Below are positions 1 to 5,871 of a DNA stretch of 9,518 nucleotides, in pieces. A program made the position numbers and the translations under genes. The stretch covers positions 1 through 9,518 of the forward strand of contig JASGDB010000038.1 in the NCBI GenBank assembly GCA_049841315.1, read 5' to 3'. Positions within the stretch are counted from its first letter, which is position 1. The number at the start of each line of letters is the position of its first letter. The notes beneath the pieces are model-generated. The model did no database searches, was not told the origin of the DNA, and worked only from the letters and a program-made list of their open reading frames with translations. The DNA is from JASGDB01 sp049841315. Lineage in GTDB: Bacteria; Bacteroidota; Bacteroidia; Flavobacteriales; Weeksellaceae.

Positions 1-72
1 CTCGAACAGTGGAAATTTTTTAACGAAAATTCTTTAAAATTTTTAACGCCTCCGTTTCCGATGTCATTTTAA
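1..72 (+). CDS. Partial C-terminal end of an unidentified protein, cut by the left window edge
   Basis: Frame 1 is open from the first base to a TAA at 70-72 and encodes 23 residues that include the stretch FLTPPFPMSF. The composition, with aromatic residues, prolines and no low-complexity run, looks like a real protein tail. A gene ending here would be convergent with the OstA-like gene, and a 62-nt spacer with hairpins would separate the two ends, which is a normal arrangement. Too little is present to assign a family. An open frame of 23 codons can also occur by chance in AT-rich DNA, so this call is tentative. Confidence 0.4.
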   Translation, partial: LEQWKFFNENSLKFLTPPFPMSF

Positions 73-98
73 AATAATATGGATATTTTTTTTCCATA

Positions 99-120
99 CA
101 AAATGGCGAAGAGCCATAAA
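99..120 (-). terminator. Possible weak intrinsic terminator of the fur-like/ostA-like operon
   Basis: Read leftward, just after the OstA-like stop codon, ATGGC and GCCAT (113-117 and 103-107) form a 5-bp stem with a 5-nt loop, followed by a short T-rich stretch (TTTTGT). A second small inverted repeat, TATGGA (78-83) with TCCATA (93-98), lies next to it. The stems are short, so efficiency is uncertain, but the position between apparently convergent gene ends fits a terminator. Confidence 0.35.
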
Positions 121-134
121 ATTAATACAAATTT

Positions 135-1874
135 TTATTTCTTCACCCTTTTCGGTTTTTTCGCTTCCTCTTTGGCTTTGGCATCCTCAATGACTTTCTG
201 TGCCTGATTGTACAGGGAATCATCGGATTCGTAGCGGATTTCCTCATAGTCGGGAGTGTCAAGGAAGATGTCTTCCCATTTCCTCATGCGGTCTTTGGTA
301 TTCCAGTTGAAATCGGGGAAAAAACGGTCTTTTTTTTGGATTTTGCTCATCGGATAGATGTCATTGGAAGCGGCAATACTGCACTCTAAAATTTGCACTC
401 TGCGTTCTTCAAAAAGTGCTTCTATAATTCCGCAGGTGGCAAGAGAAATCCCGATTCTTTCCACTTGTTTTGTTTTTTCGTTCTGGTCGTCGGCATAAAC
501 GATTGCCTGTGCGTTTCCGATTACTTTGGCGATATTGATGTCGTTGTTTTTATAGTATATGGTCATCAGCCTGCCTTTCACCTGATTGAACTCGTCTTTC
601 AGGTTCAGAGAATCGGCTTTGCTGATGGCAAAGGCATTTCCGATGACTTTCAGGGAATCGATATTTTCTTTCCGAACATCAAAATAGGCTTCGATTTTAT
701 CTCCTGTAACCTGCTTTTCTCCACTCCACAAAATAGGTTTATCGAAAAGATGAAGAACTCCGTCCGTTTCATTAAAGCTCAGGGAATCCGCTCTTGCCTG
801 CGCATTGGATTTGAACATTCTGGCTTTTTTGTATGCACGGAGGAAACTTAATTTTTTATTGACATCCACAGTATCAGGTTTCTGAAAAGATAAAATTTTC
901 TGCGCTGAAAAATAAAGGGAATCTTTTTCCAGAATCTTCACGGCATACGGTTTTTCGGTAATCATTGCGGAATCCTTTTTTTCGTAAATTTCACCGTATC
1001 CGCCTCTGATATATCTGTTTTCTGCAGGGTCGCGCAGAAGTACATCACCTTTTGCCGTCCCGAATCCGGTAAGCTGGTTGAAATACATTTTTTCTCCGGT
1101 CAGTATTTTGCCGTTGTAATGAATCCGGGAATTTTTATTGAGATACGCCTCTTTGGAATTCATGTTGTACGTTCCGTTTTCCGTATAAACGTAATTTGCA
1201 GGATTCTTTTTGTTGGTAATGGTGGTCGGTCCCGTAAAAGTTGCGGTATTGGTATTCTGATTCTGCTTGATGTTGATTCCTTCCACAAGATAATCGGGAT
1301 TGTCGATTTTTACATTTCCCGTGAAATCAATCATTTTTGTAGAAATATCGTAAGTAGCGGATTTCGTGTACATGATATTCCGTCCGTCGTCAATCGTTCC
1401 TCCTGTATTGAAATACGCCTTGTTGGTATTTCGGTCGTAATAAAGTGTTTCCGTTTTAATGGTCTGCTTCGGGTCGGTAAGGACTACATTTTTCCGTGCT
1501 ATTCCACGCTGGGCATTTCCGTCGTATTCCATTTCTTTTGCGGTGATAACGGAGCCGTCGGGATTTTGCAATCTGGCGTTTCCATACGCTTTTACGAAGT
1601 TTTCAGCCTGATAAATTACCACTTCATCCGCCGTAAGCACCGAACCCTGATGAGAAAACTTCACATTTCCCGAAAAATAAAAATTTCCGTTATGTTTTTG
1701 GGGATTAACTCCCGAAGAATCGGCATGAACAAGTTTTATTTTTTCCGTCTGCGGTGCAGGTTTTCCCTGCTGGTTGAAAAACGGGTCTTTCACCAAAGGG
1801 TCTTTTGGGGTAATAGTAACCTGCGCCGGCAAGGACAGGCTCAACAAAAGAAAAAGAAAAAGAAAATGCTTCAT
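135..1874 (-). CDS. OstA-like (LptA/LptD-N superfamily) periplasmic protein
   Basis: The protein has 579 residues. It starts with a signal peptide (KHF followed by a Leu/Phe-rich core to about residue 15) with likely cleavage after LPA at 17. The mature part, from about residue 45 to 460, is a string of short beta-strand repeats of the type FSGNVKF, AYGNARL, DFTGNVKI and KVIGNAQAI, with the paired SLKVIGNAFAI/IAKVIGNAQAI units at about 407-418 and 448-459. This pattern is typical of the OstA beta-jellyroll fold of LptA and the N-terminal part of LptD, and of the OstA-like proteins of Bacteroidota. Family knowledge suggests a role in carrying lipopolysaccharide across the periplasm, which is not shown here. 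There is no sign of the LptD outer-membrane barrel. The C-terminus (about 560-579) is rich in Lys, Glu and Ala, ends in a basic tail, and is probably unstructured. Two cysteines (481, 498) lie near the end of the folded part. The ATG shares one base with the TAA of the upstream Fur-like gene (TAATG), so translation is probably coupled. Confidence 0.85.
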   Translation of the reverse strand: MKHFLFLFLLLSLSLPAQVTITPKDPLVKDPFFNQQGKPAPQTEKIKLVHADSSGVNPQKHNGNFYFSGNVKFSHQGSVLTADEVVIYQAENFVKAYGNARLQNPDGSVITAKEMEYDGNAQRGIARKNVVLTDPKQTIKTETLYYDRNTNKAYFNTGGTIDDGRNIMYTKSATYDISTKMIDFTGNVKIDNPDYLVEGINIKQNQNTNTATFTGPTTITNKKNPANYVYTENGTYNMNSKEAYLNKNSRIHYNGKILTGEKMYFNQLTGFGTAKGDVLLRDPAENRYIRGGYGEIYEKKDSAMITEKPYAVKILEKDSLYFSAQKILSFQKPDTVDVNKKLSFLRAYKKARMFKSNAQARADSLSFNETDGVLHLFDKPILWSGEKQVTGDKIEAYFDVRKENIDSLKVIGNAFAISKADSLNLKDEFNQVKGRLMTIYYKNNDINIAKVIGNAQAIVYADDQNEKTKQVERIGISLATCGIIEALFEERRVQILECSIAASNDIYPMSKIQKKDRFFPDFNWNTKDRMRKWEDIFLDTPDYEEIRYESDDSLYNQAQKVIEDAKAKEEAKKPKRVKK

Positions 1875-2347
1875 TACTGCTTTTTGGTTCCGTAGAAATA
1901 AAGTGAATGGGAATCAATATTCACACCAAAAGCGTTTTCAATCGCTTCCTTTATTCCCTGAATACGCGGGTCGCAGAACTCGATGATTTCCTCGATTTCC
2001 TTATCGGAATCTTTTTTGTAAATCACGAGGTGGTCGTGCTGTTTATCGAAATAAGACTTTTCGTAGGAAGAAGAAGTCAGTGTTTTTTCTCCGAACTGAT
2101 GCTTGCGGATTAAACCTGCATCCAGAAAGATTTCAATGGTATTGTAGATGGTTGCTTTGGAAACGTGGTATTTTTTCTGCATCATCAGCAGGTACAAATC
2201 GTCTACATTGAAGTGGTGCTCCATATTGTAGATTTCTTCAAGAATCGTGTATCGTTCGGGCGTATTCCTAAATCCTTTCTCCTGAAGATACTGCTTCAGA
2301 ACGTCTTTTATTATCGCGATATTTTTCTCTTTTTGAGTCGTTTCCAT
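1874..2347 (-). CDS. Fur-family metal-responsive transcriptional repressor
   Basis: The protein has 157 residues, the usual Fur-family length. The N-terminal winged-helix domain carries GFRNTPERYTILEEIY (25-40), HHFNVDDLY (44-52) and the recognition helix VSKATIYNTIEIFLDAGLI (62-80). The C-terminal dimerisation and metal-binding half carries KHQFG (82-86) and the HDHL motif at 104-107. The HDH triad, His44, His45 and His83 are expected metal ligands. The two cysteines that normally follow HDHL in the structural-zinc CxxC motif are replaced by IYKKD, and the only cysteine is C125 in EFCDPRIQ. Whether the metal sensed is iron, zinc or manganese, or whether the signal is peroxide, cannot be told from the sequence. 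It is the first gene of a leftward pair with the OstA-like gene and has its own promoter. Confidence 0.93.
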   Translation of the reverse strand: METTQKEKNIAIIKDVLKQYLQEKGFRNTPERYTILEEIYNMEHHFNVDDLYLLMMQKKYHVSKATIYNTIEIFLDAGLIRKHQFGEKTLTSSSYEKSYFDKQHDHLVIYKKDSDKEIEEIIEFCDPRIQGIKEAIENAFGVNIDSHSLYFYGTKKQ

Positions 2348-2365
2348 CTTCCTGAATTTGAGCTA

Positions 2366-2387
2366 CAAATTTATTGATTTTTATTGA
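2366..2387 (-). promoter_or_regulatory. Promoter and candidate operator of the fur-like gene
   Basis: On the minus strand TAAATTTG (2373-2366) is a perfect match to the Bacteroidota -7 element TAnnTTTG, 18 nt ahead of the ATG at 2347. No clear -33 TTG is seen at the right distance. The 8-mer TCAATAAA occurs twice on the minus strand (2387-2380 and 2377-2370), exactly 10 nt apart, and the promoter-proximal copy overlaps the -7 box. Same-face repeats overlapping a promoter are what an operator would look like. Autoregulation by the Fur-like protein is inference. Confidence 0.55.
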
Positions 2388-2437
2388 GTATGAAGTAAAA
2401 ACAGAACATTAAAATTAACGTTTTGACAGACAGTTTA

Positions 2438-2502
2438 TTATGCCCAAAGCTATCGCATTGGGTTAAGCATGATTAAGTGCTCCGCACTTTTTCCTAACAT
2501 AA
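2438..2502. repeat. Compact element with nested inverted repeats in the divergent intergenic region
   Basis: The outer arms are TTATG (2438-2442) and CATAA (2498-2502). Inside are two hairpins. CCCAA/TTGGG (2443-2447 and 2458-2462) continues through an A·A mismatch to GC/GC with a TATC loop. AAGTGC/GCACTT (2475-2480 and 2484-2489) has a TCC loop and is followed on the plus strand by a run of Ts. A further GTTA/TAAC pair (2462-2465 and 2495-2498) could also form as an alternative. The layout suggests a three-way junction or a dispersed palindromic repeat. The second hairpin could act as a terminator rightward, but no gene is read into it. The element ends 11 nt before the -33 site of the next gene. 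Confidence 0.5.
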
Positions 2503-2513
2503 GTCATATTATA

Positions 2514-2544
2514 TTGCTATGTAGCGGAAATATCCTTAAATTTG
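2514..2544 (+). promoter_or_regulatory. Bacteroidota-type promoter of the small secreted-protein gene
   Basis: TTG (2514-2516), a 20-nt spacer and TAAATTTG (2537-2544) match the TTG-N17-23-TAnnTTTG consensus. The predicted transcription start lies near 2549-2551, about 15 nt ahead of the ATG at 2565. This placement argues against the longer reading frame that begins at 2469, because its extra codons would lie upstream of the transcript. Confidence 0.65.
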
Positions 2545-2564
2545 TTGTCGATATAACCTTTCAA

Positions 2565-3029
2565 ATGAATAAAATGATGAAAAATTTTGCTATTATTGTG
2601 TTGCTGGCTTTCCCTCTGTTTTTTAATGCTCAGCTTAAAAACACGGTGAGAAAAATTGATATTAAAATTACCGGAACTCACGCTCTTAGAATTGAAAACT
2701 CCGGCGAGGGCGATAAAACGGAAGATATGAGCAAAGTAGAGCTTCCCGACGGTGATGAAACAGGCAATTCCGTAACCATCGCAAACCCTTATGATACACC
2801 CGTTCGCTTTGCTTTTTCCACCGCAGATATTATGGAAGTGGCGGAGGTTGCTCCCCATTCTTTCTGGAGCGGCGAGTCCAATGATTACTGGCAGAATTTT
2901 GTGATTGAAACCAATGGAAAACAGCAGGCTTATTCCTTGAAAACCAATAATTGTTTCGCCATTTTCTGGGATAAAAAAGCGAAAGTTTGGTCTATCAAAG
3001 GAATGAAGTGCAAAATGTATCAAAACTAA
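2565..3029 (+). CDS. Small secreted protein of unknown function
   Basis: I do not recognise this family. Starting at 2565 the product has 154 residues and begins with a clear signal peptide: MNKMMK, a hydrophobic core at about 8-20, and the FNAQ cleavage site after residue 22. In-frame ATGs at 2574 and 2577 are equally good starts. The open frame reaches back to 2469, but those 32 codons precede the promoter and would spoil the signal peptide. The mature part of about 130 residues is acidic in its first half (GEGDKTEDMSKVELPDGDE) and rich in short predicted strands and aromatics (SFWSGESNDYW, CFAIFWDKKAKVWSI) in its second half. C130 and C149 could form a disulphide in the periplasm. No lipobox, transmembrane helix or enzymatic motif is visible. 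It appears to be a single-gene unit ahead of mutY. Confidence 0.75.
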   Translation: MNKMMKNFAIIVLLAFPLFFNAQLKNTVRKIDIKITGTHALRIENSGEGDKTEDMSKVELPDGDETGNSVTIANPYDTPVRFAFSTADIMEVAEVAPHSFWSGESNDYWQNFVIETNGKQQAYSLKTNNCFAIFWDKKAKVWSIKGMKCKMYQN

Positions 3030-3049
3030 ATCTTGATTTAATTTTGATA
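3018..3049 (+). promoter_or_regulatory. AT-rich hairpin with an embedded -7 box, between the secreted-protein gene and mutY
   Basis: TATCAAAA (3018-3025) pairs with TTTTGATA (3042-3049), and after one C·A mismatch TAAAT (3027-3031) pairs with ATTTA (3036-3040) around a CTTG loop. The structure includes the TAA of the upstream gene (3027-3029). Its 3' arm contains TAATTTTG (3039-3046), a perfect TAnnTTTG match 46 nt before the mutY start, but no TTG is seen at -33 spacing. It may be a mutY promoter, a weak transcription-end structure without a T tract, or both. Confidence 0.4.
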
Positions 3050-3092
3050 ACTTCACCGCAGAGTTTTATTTTCGCAGAATAAAATTCTGAAT

Positions 3093-4130
3093 TTGAAATC
3101 TTCACCACAATCCGATTTGCGCTACATTGGAGAAAAACTCCTCCGTTGGTACGATGTACACGGCAGGGATTTGCCGTTTCGCAATACCAAAAATCCGTAT
3201 CATATCTGGATTAGCGAGATTATTTTTCAGCAGACACGCATCCGGCAGGGAATCCGGCATTATGAAAATTTTGTTGAGCGTTTTCCCGATGTTCATTCGC
3301 TTTACGAAGCCGAAAATGATGAGGTTTTGCTGTACTGGAAAGGATTGGGATACTACTCCCGCGCTTTGAATCTCCATAAGGCGAGTGTGCAGATTGTGGA
3401 AGATTTTGGCGGAAAATTCCCTGAAAAATATGACGACATTCTGAAACTGAAAGGAGTGGGGAAGTATACTGCATCGGCAATTTCCAGTATTTCTTTTGGA
3501 GAACAGATTCCTGCGGTTGACGGAAATTTTTACCGCGTGCTTTCCAGAATTTTTGCTTCCGATTTTGACATTTCCAAACCCTCTGCTTTTTCCTTTTTTT
3601 CCGAATTGGCTTATCGGATAATGCCCGATAAAAAAGCAGGAGATTTCAATCAGGCAATGATGGACATCGGTTCGGAAATCTGCAAGCCGAAAAATCCGCT
3701 ATGCATGGAATGTCCGCTGAATGAAGATTGTATCGCCTATCAAACAGGAACGATTTCCCTATTTCCGGTGAAAACCAAAAAGGTAAAAACAGAAAACCTT
3801 GAATTGCAGTATTATTTTGTCAGCTTCGGTAAAAAATTTCTGATTAAAAGGCGTGGTGATAATTTCATCTGGAAGCGTTTGTATGAATTTCCCGATTCCG
3901 TTCCCGAAAATTTTAAAAAGTTTCGAACCGGTTCTGAAACGGTTTTACACAAACTTACCCATAAAAATCTGACCGTTCATATCGACCATATCGAGCCGGA
4001 TTCTTTCAAAACATTTGAAGAATTTGCGGTTCAGAACGGATTTTTAATCACGGATAAAGAAAAATCCGACGAAAAGTCTTTTCCCAAACCATTGGAAAGC
4101 TATCTCAGTTCACATTGCAAAAACGACTGA
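3093..4130 (+). CDS. mutY: A/G-specific adenine DNA glycosylase MutY
   Basis: This base-excision-repair enzyme removes adenine mispaired with 8-oxoguanine. The 345 residues match full-length MutY. The catalytic Glu is E42 in SEIIFQQTR and the catalytic Asp is D143 in AVDGN, just after the helix-hairpin-helix LKGVGKYTA (119-127). The 4Fe-4S ligands are C197-x6-C204-x2-C207-x5-C213. From about 230 onward a MutT-like domain reads the 8-oxoG. It carries LTH (288-290) where many homologues have FSH, so a Thr stands in the place of the recognition Ser. The start is a TTG at 3093. No in-frame ATG lies between the upstream stop at 3045-3047 and the conserved WYDVHGRDLPFR segment (19-30), so an unusual start is needed. 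The only non-TTG options, CTG at 3087 and ATT at 3084, are less likely. The gldD start lies 69 nt downstream. Confidence 0.96.
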   Translation: MKSSPQSDLRYIGEKLLRWYDVHGRDLPFRNTKNPYHIWISEIIFQQTRIRQGIRHYENFVERFPDVHSLYEAENDEVLLYWKGLGYYSRALNLHKASVQIVEDFGGKFPEKYDDILKLKGVGKYTASAISSISFGEQIPAVDGNFYRVLSRIFASDFDISKPSAFSFFSELAYRIMPDKKAGDFNQAMMDIGSEICKPKNPLCMECPLNEDCIAYQTGTISLFPVKTKKVKTENLELQYYFVSFGKKFLIKRRGDNFIWKRLYEFPDSVPENFKKFRTGSETVLHKLTHKNLTVHIDHIEPDSFKTFEEFAVQNGFLITDKEKSDEKSFPKPLESYLSSHCKND

Positions 4131-4187
4131 TTCGCCATAAAACCAAAATCTTCATATTCCAAACTTCCAACTTCCGTCAAAAAAAAG

Positions 4188-4195
4188 TATTTTTG
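4188..4195 (+). promoter_or_regulatory. TAnnTTTG -7 box directly in front of gldD
   Basis: TATTTTTG matches the Bacteroidota -7 consensus exactly and ends only 4 nt before the gldD ATG at 4200. If it is used, transcription would start at or next to the A of the start codon and give a leaderless message. No TTG is found 17-23 nt upstream, so this may be a chance match in AT-rich DNA, with gldD instead read through from mutY. Confidence 0.4.
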
Positions 4196-4199
4196 CCGG

Positions 4200-4754
4200 A
4201 TGTTTAAAAAACTCACATTCATTTTATTAGGTCTGGTGTTGTTTTCCTGCGGAAAAGAGCCTGTTCCGAAGCCTTACGGAGAGCTTCGGCTGGAATATCC
4301 GCCTGCAAAATATCAGAAATTTGAGTCTGAGTGTCCCTATACTTTTGAATATTCGGATTTTGCGAGAGTGGATAAAGGGAAAAAAGCCTGCTGGTATTAT
4401 ATCACCTATCCGAAAATGAAAGCGAGGATTTTCATCACGTATTATCCGATTCGTAATGATTTTAATCTTCATATCAAAGAAGCGGAAAAACTCGTGTATG
4501 AACATACGATTAAGGCTTCCGCCATTGAAACAAAATCATTCAATTATCCTGAAAAAAAGGTTTTTGGGAATTTTTACGAGCTGAAAGGGCAGAGTGCTTC
4601 CAACGTTCAGTTTTATGCAACGGATAGTACGAGGCATTTTGTAACGGCAAATCTGTATTTCAATACCCGCCCGAAACCCGATTCACTCGCTCCGGCTGTG
4701 GATTATGTTAAAAAGGATATCCTGCGGATGATTGATACGTTTGAGTGGAAATAA
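4200..4754 (+). CDS. gldD: Gliding motility / type IX secretion-associated lipoprotein GldD
   Basis: The protein has 184 residues and a lipoprotein signal peptide: MFKK, a hydrophobic core to residue 15, then lipobox LFSC with the acylated Cys at 17. The mature part opens with GKEPVPKPYGELRLEYPPAKYQ and continues with CPYTFEYSDFA, CWYYITYPKMKARIFITYYPI and DSLAPAVDYVKKDILRMIDTFEW near the C-terminus. This is the characteristic GldD pattern, recognised from memory of the family. GldD is needed for gliding in Flavobacterium johnsoniae and is kept in many non-gliding relatives with a type IX secretion system; its biochemical action is not known. It is expected to sit in the cell envelope, anchored by lipid. 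In Flavobacterium it usually lies next to gldE, commonly with ssb and mutY. Here mutY is adjacent and neither ssb nor gldE lies between. Confidence 0.9.
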   Translation: MFKKLTFILLGLVLFSCGKEPVPKPYGELRLEYPPAKYQKFESECPYTFEYSDFARVDKGKKACWYYITYPKMKARIFITYYPIRNDFNLHIKEAEKLVYEHTIKASAIETKSFNYPEKKVFGNFYELKGQSASNVQFYATDSTRHFVTANLYFNTRPKPDSLAPAVDYVKKDILRMIDTFEWK

Positions 4755-4784
4755 AGAGCCAAGGAAAAAGTAAAAAGAGCCAAG
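4753..4784. repeat. Direct repeat AAAGAGCCAAG, two copies after gldD
   Basis: The 11-mer AAAGAGCCAAG occurs at 4753-4763 (overlapping the gldD stop codon) and again at 4774-4784, a period of 21 nt. It forms the left end of a repeat-rich spacer. No function is evident. Confidence 0.6.
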
Positions 4785-4793
4785 TGGTTTCGG

Positions 4794-4818
4794 GGTACGG
4801 GATACGAGGTACGGGATA
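4794..4818. repeat. Direct repeat GGTACGGGATA, two copies
   Basis: The 11-mer occurs at 4794-4804 and 4808-4818 (14-nt period), separated by CGA. It runs almost directly into the hairpin pair that follows. Short tandem units of this kind look like dispersed intergenic repeats, and copy number elsewhere in the genome cannot be seen from here. Confidence 0.6.
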
Positions 4819-4820
4819 TT

Positions 4821-4874
4821 CCCCTCCTTTGGAGGGGTGGCAAAATTTTCAAAAAGAAAATTTTGACGGGGTGG
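4821..4874. repeat. Double-hairpin repeat element between gldD and the PfkB-type kinase gene
   Basis: CCCCTCC/GGAGGGG (4821-4827 and 4831-4837) forms a 7-bp GC-rich stem with a TTT loop. CAAAATTTTC/GAAAATTTTG (4841-4850 and 4856-4865) forms a 10-bp AT-rich stem with an A5 loop. GGGGTGG appears on both sides of the second stem (4834-4840 and 4868-4874). From memory, intergenic elements of this shape recur in Chryseobacterium and Flavobacterium genomes, but I cannot check this. Such structures could end or attenuate transcription coming from gldD. Confidence 0.65.
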
Positions 4875-4926
4875 TTAGCGTGCAACCTCAAACATTAAAC
4901 TTTAAACAAAAAATTAAGTTATAAAT

Positions 4927-5847
4927 ATGAAACTTTTAGTTGTAGGGTCGATGGCGTTTGATGCGATTGAAACACCTTTCGGGAAAACGGATAAAATTTT
5001 AGGCGGAGCGGCAACGTACATCGGGCTGGCTTCCTCAATTATGAAAACGGATGTAAGCCTGGTTTCAGTGGTGGGAGGCGATTTTCCGCAGGAATATTTC
5101 GATATGCTGACGGAAAGAAATATCAATATAGACGGAGTGGAAGTCATTAAAGACGGAAAAAGTTTCTTCTGGAGCGGAAAATATCACAACGACCTGAATT
5201 CCAGAGATACATTGGCAACGGAAGTGAATGTACTCGCTGAATTTGACCCGAAAATCCCTGAAAGCGCCAAAGATGCAGAAGTTCTTTTAATGGGAAATCT
5301 TGACCCGGCGATTCAGCTTTCTGTTTTGGAAAAAATGGAAAAAAGACCGCAGCTCGTGATTCTGGATACCATGAATTTCTGGATGGATATTGCATGGGAC
5401 AATCTGATGAAAGTAATCGCCAAAACAGACGTGATTACCATTAATGATGAAGAAGCAAGACAGCTTTCCGGGGAATATTCTCTGGTAAAAGCAGCGAAAA
5501 AAATCCACGAAATGGGTCCGGAATTTGTCATTATTAAAAAAGGAGAGCACGGAGCGTTGCTTTTCCATAACGGAAAGATTTTTGCCATTCCGGCGCTTCC
5601 TCTGGAAGAAGTTTTCGACCCGACAGGAGCGGGAGATACTTTTGCAGGCGGTTTTGCGGCATATATGACGAAAAAAGGAGAATTTACCTTTGAAAATATG
5701 AAAGCGGCACTGATTGTTGGCTCTGCTTTGGCTTCCTTTACGGTAGAAAAATTCGGAACAGAAAGCCTTCAAGAAGTTTCCACGGAAGATATTAACAAAA
5801 GAATTGCGAAATTCAAGGAACTCACCACTTTTGAAGTAGAAGTTTAA
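4927..5847 (+). CDS. PfkB/ribokinase-family carbohydrate (or nucleoside) kinase
   Basis: This 306-residue cytoplasmic kinase has the full ribokinase-fold signature set. LGGAATYIGLASS (25-37) contains the glycine-rich substrate-binding motif. VITINDEEARQLSG lies in the middle region. FDPTGAGDTFAGGF (230-243) is the PfkB signature 2, with D237 as the expected catalytic base and the DTGAGD-type anion hole written here as D231-P-T-G-A-G-D. Family members phosphorylate sugars or nucleosides with ATP, and the substrate cannot be fixed from these motifs. The ATG at 4927 gives the usual start, MKLLVVGSMAFDAIETPFG. No Shine-Dalgarno and no TAnnTTTG box is seen in the AT-rich stretch ahead of it. The parvulin gene follows after 24 nt, so the two are probably co-transcribed. 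Confidence 0.9.
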   Translation: MKLLVVGSMAFDAIETPFGKTDKILGGAATYIGLASSIMKTDVSLVSVVGGDFPQEYFDMLTERNINIDGVEVIKDGKSFFWSGKYHNDLNSRDTLATEVNVLAEFDPKIPESAKDAEVLLMGNLDPAIQLSVLEKMEKRPQLVILDTMNFWMDIAWDNLMKVIAKTDVITINDEEARQLSGEYSLVKAAKKIHEMGPEFVIIKKGEHGALLFHNGKIFAIPALPLEEVFDPTGAGDTFAGGFAAYMTKKGEFTFENMKAALIVGSALASFTVEKFGTESLQEVSTEDINKRIAKFKELTTFEVEV

Positions 5848-5871
5848 ATTTTAACAAAATACATTTTTAAG

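Noticed and set aside
1119..1895. Long plus-strand open frame (258 codons) opposite the OstA-like gene, and a shorter one at 393-851
   Set aside because: They are antisense to a well-supported gene with signal peptide and family repeats. Their translations are rich in Ile, Phe, Arg and Cys and show no domain, so they are shadows of the real frame.
2423..2428. TTGACA, a perfect sigma-70 -35 hexamer
   Set aside because: No -10 element follows at the right spacing, and Bacteroidota promoters use TTG/TAnnTTTG instead.
2469..2564. N-terminal extension of the small secreted protein to 2469
   Set aside because: It overlaps the promoter (2514-2544) and would place 32 residues ahead of a clear signal peptide.
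4753..4874. CRISPR array in the repeat-rich spacer
   Set aside because: The repeats are of different kinds, only two copies each, with spacers of 3-10 nt and no cas genes.
5287..5772. Minus-strand open frames inside the kinase gene (5287-5772 and 5313-5588)
   Set aside because: The plus-strand frame contains all PfkB motifs, while the opposite frames have no recognisable features.
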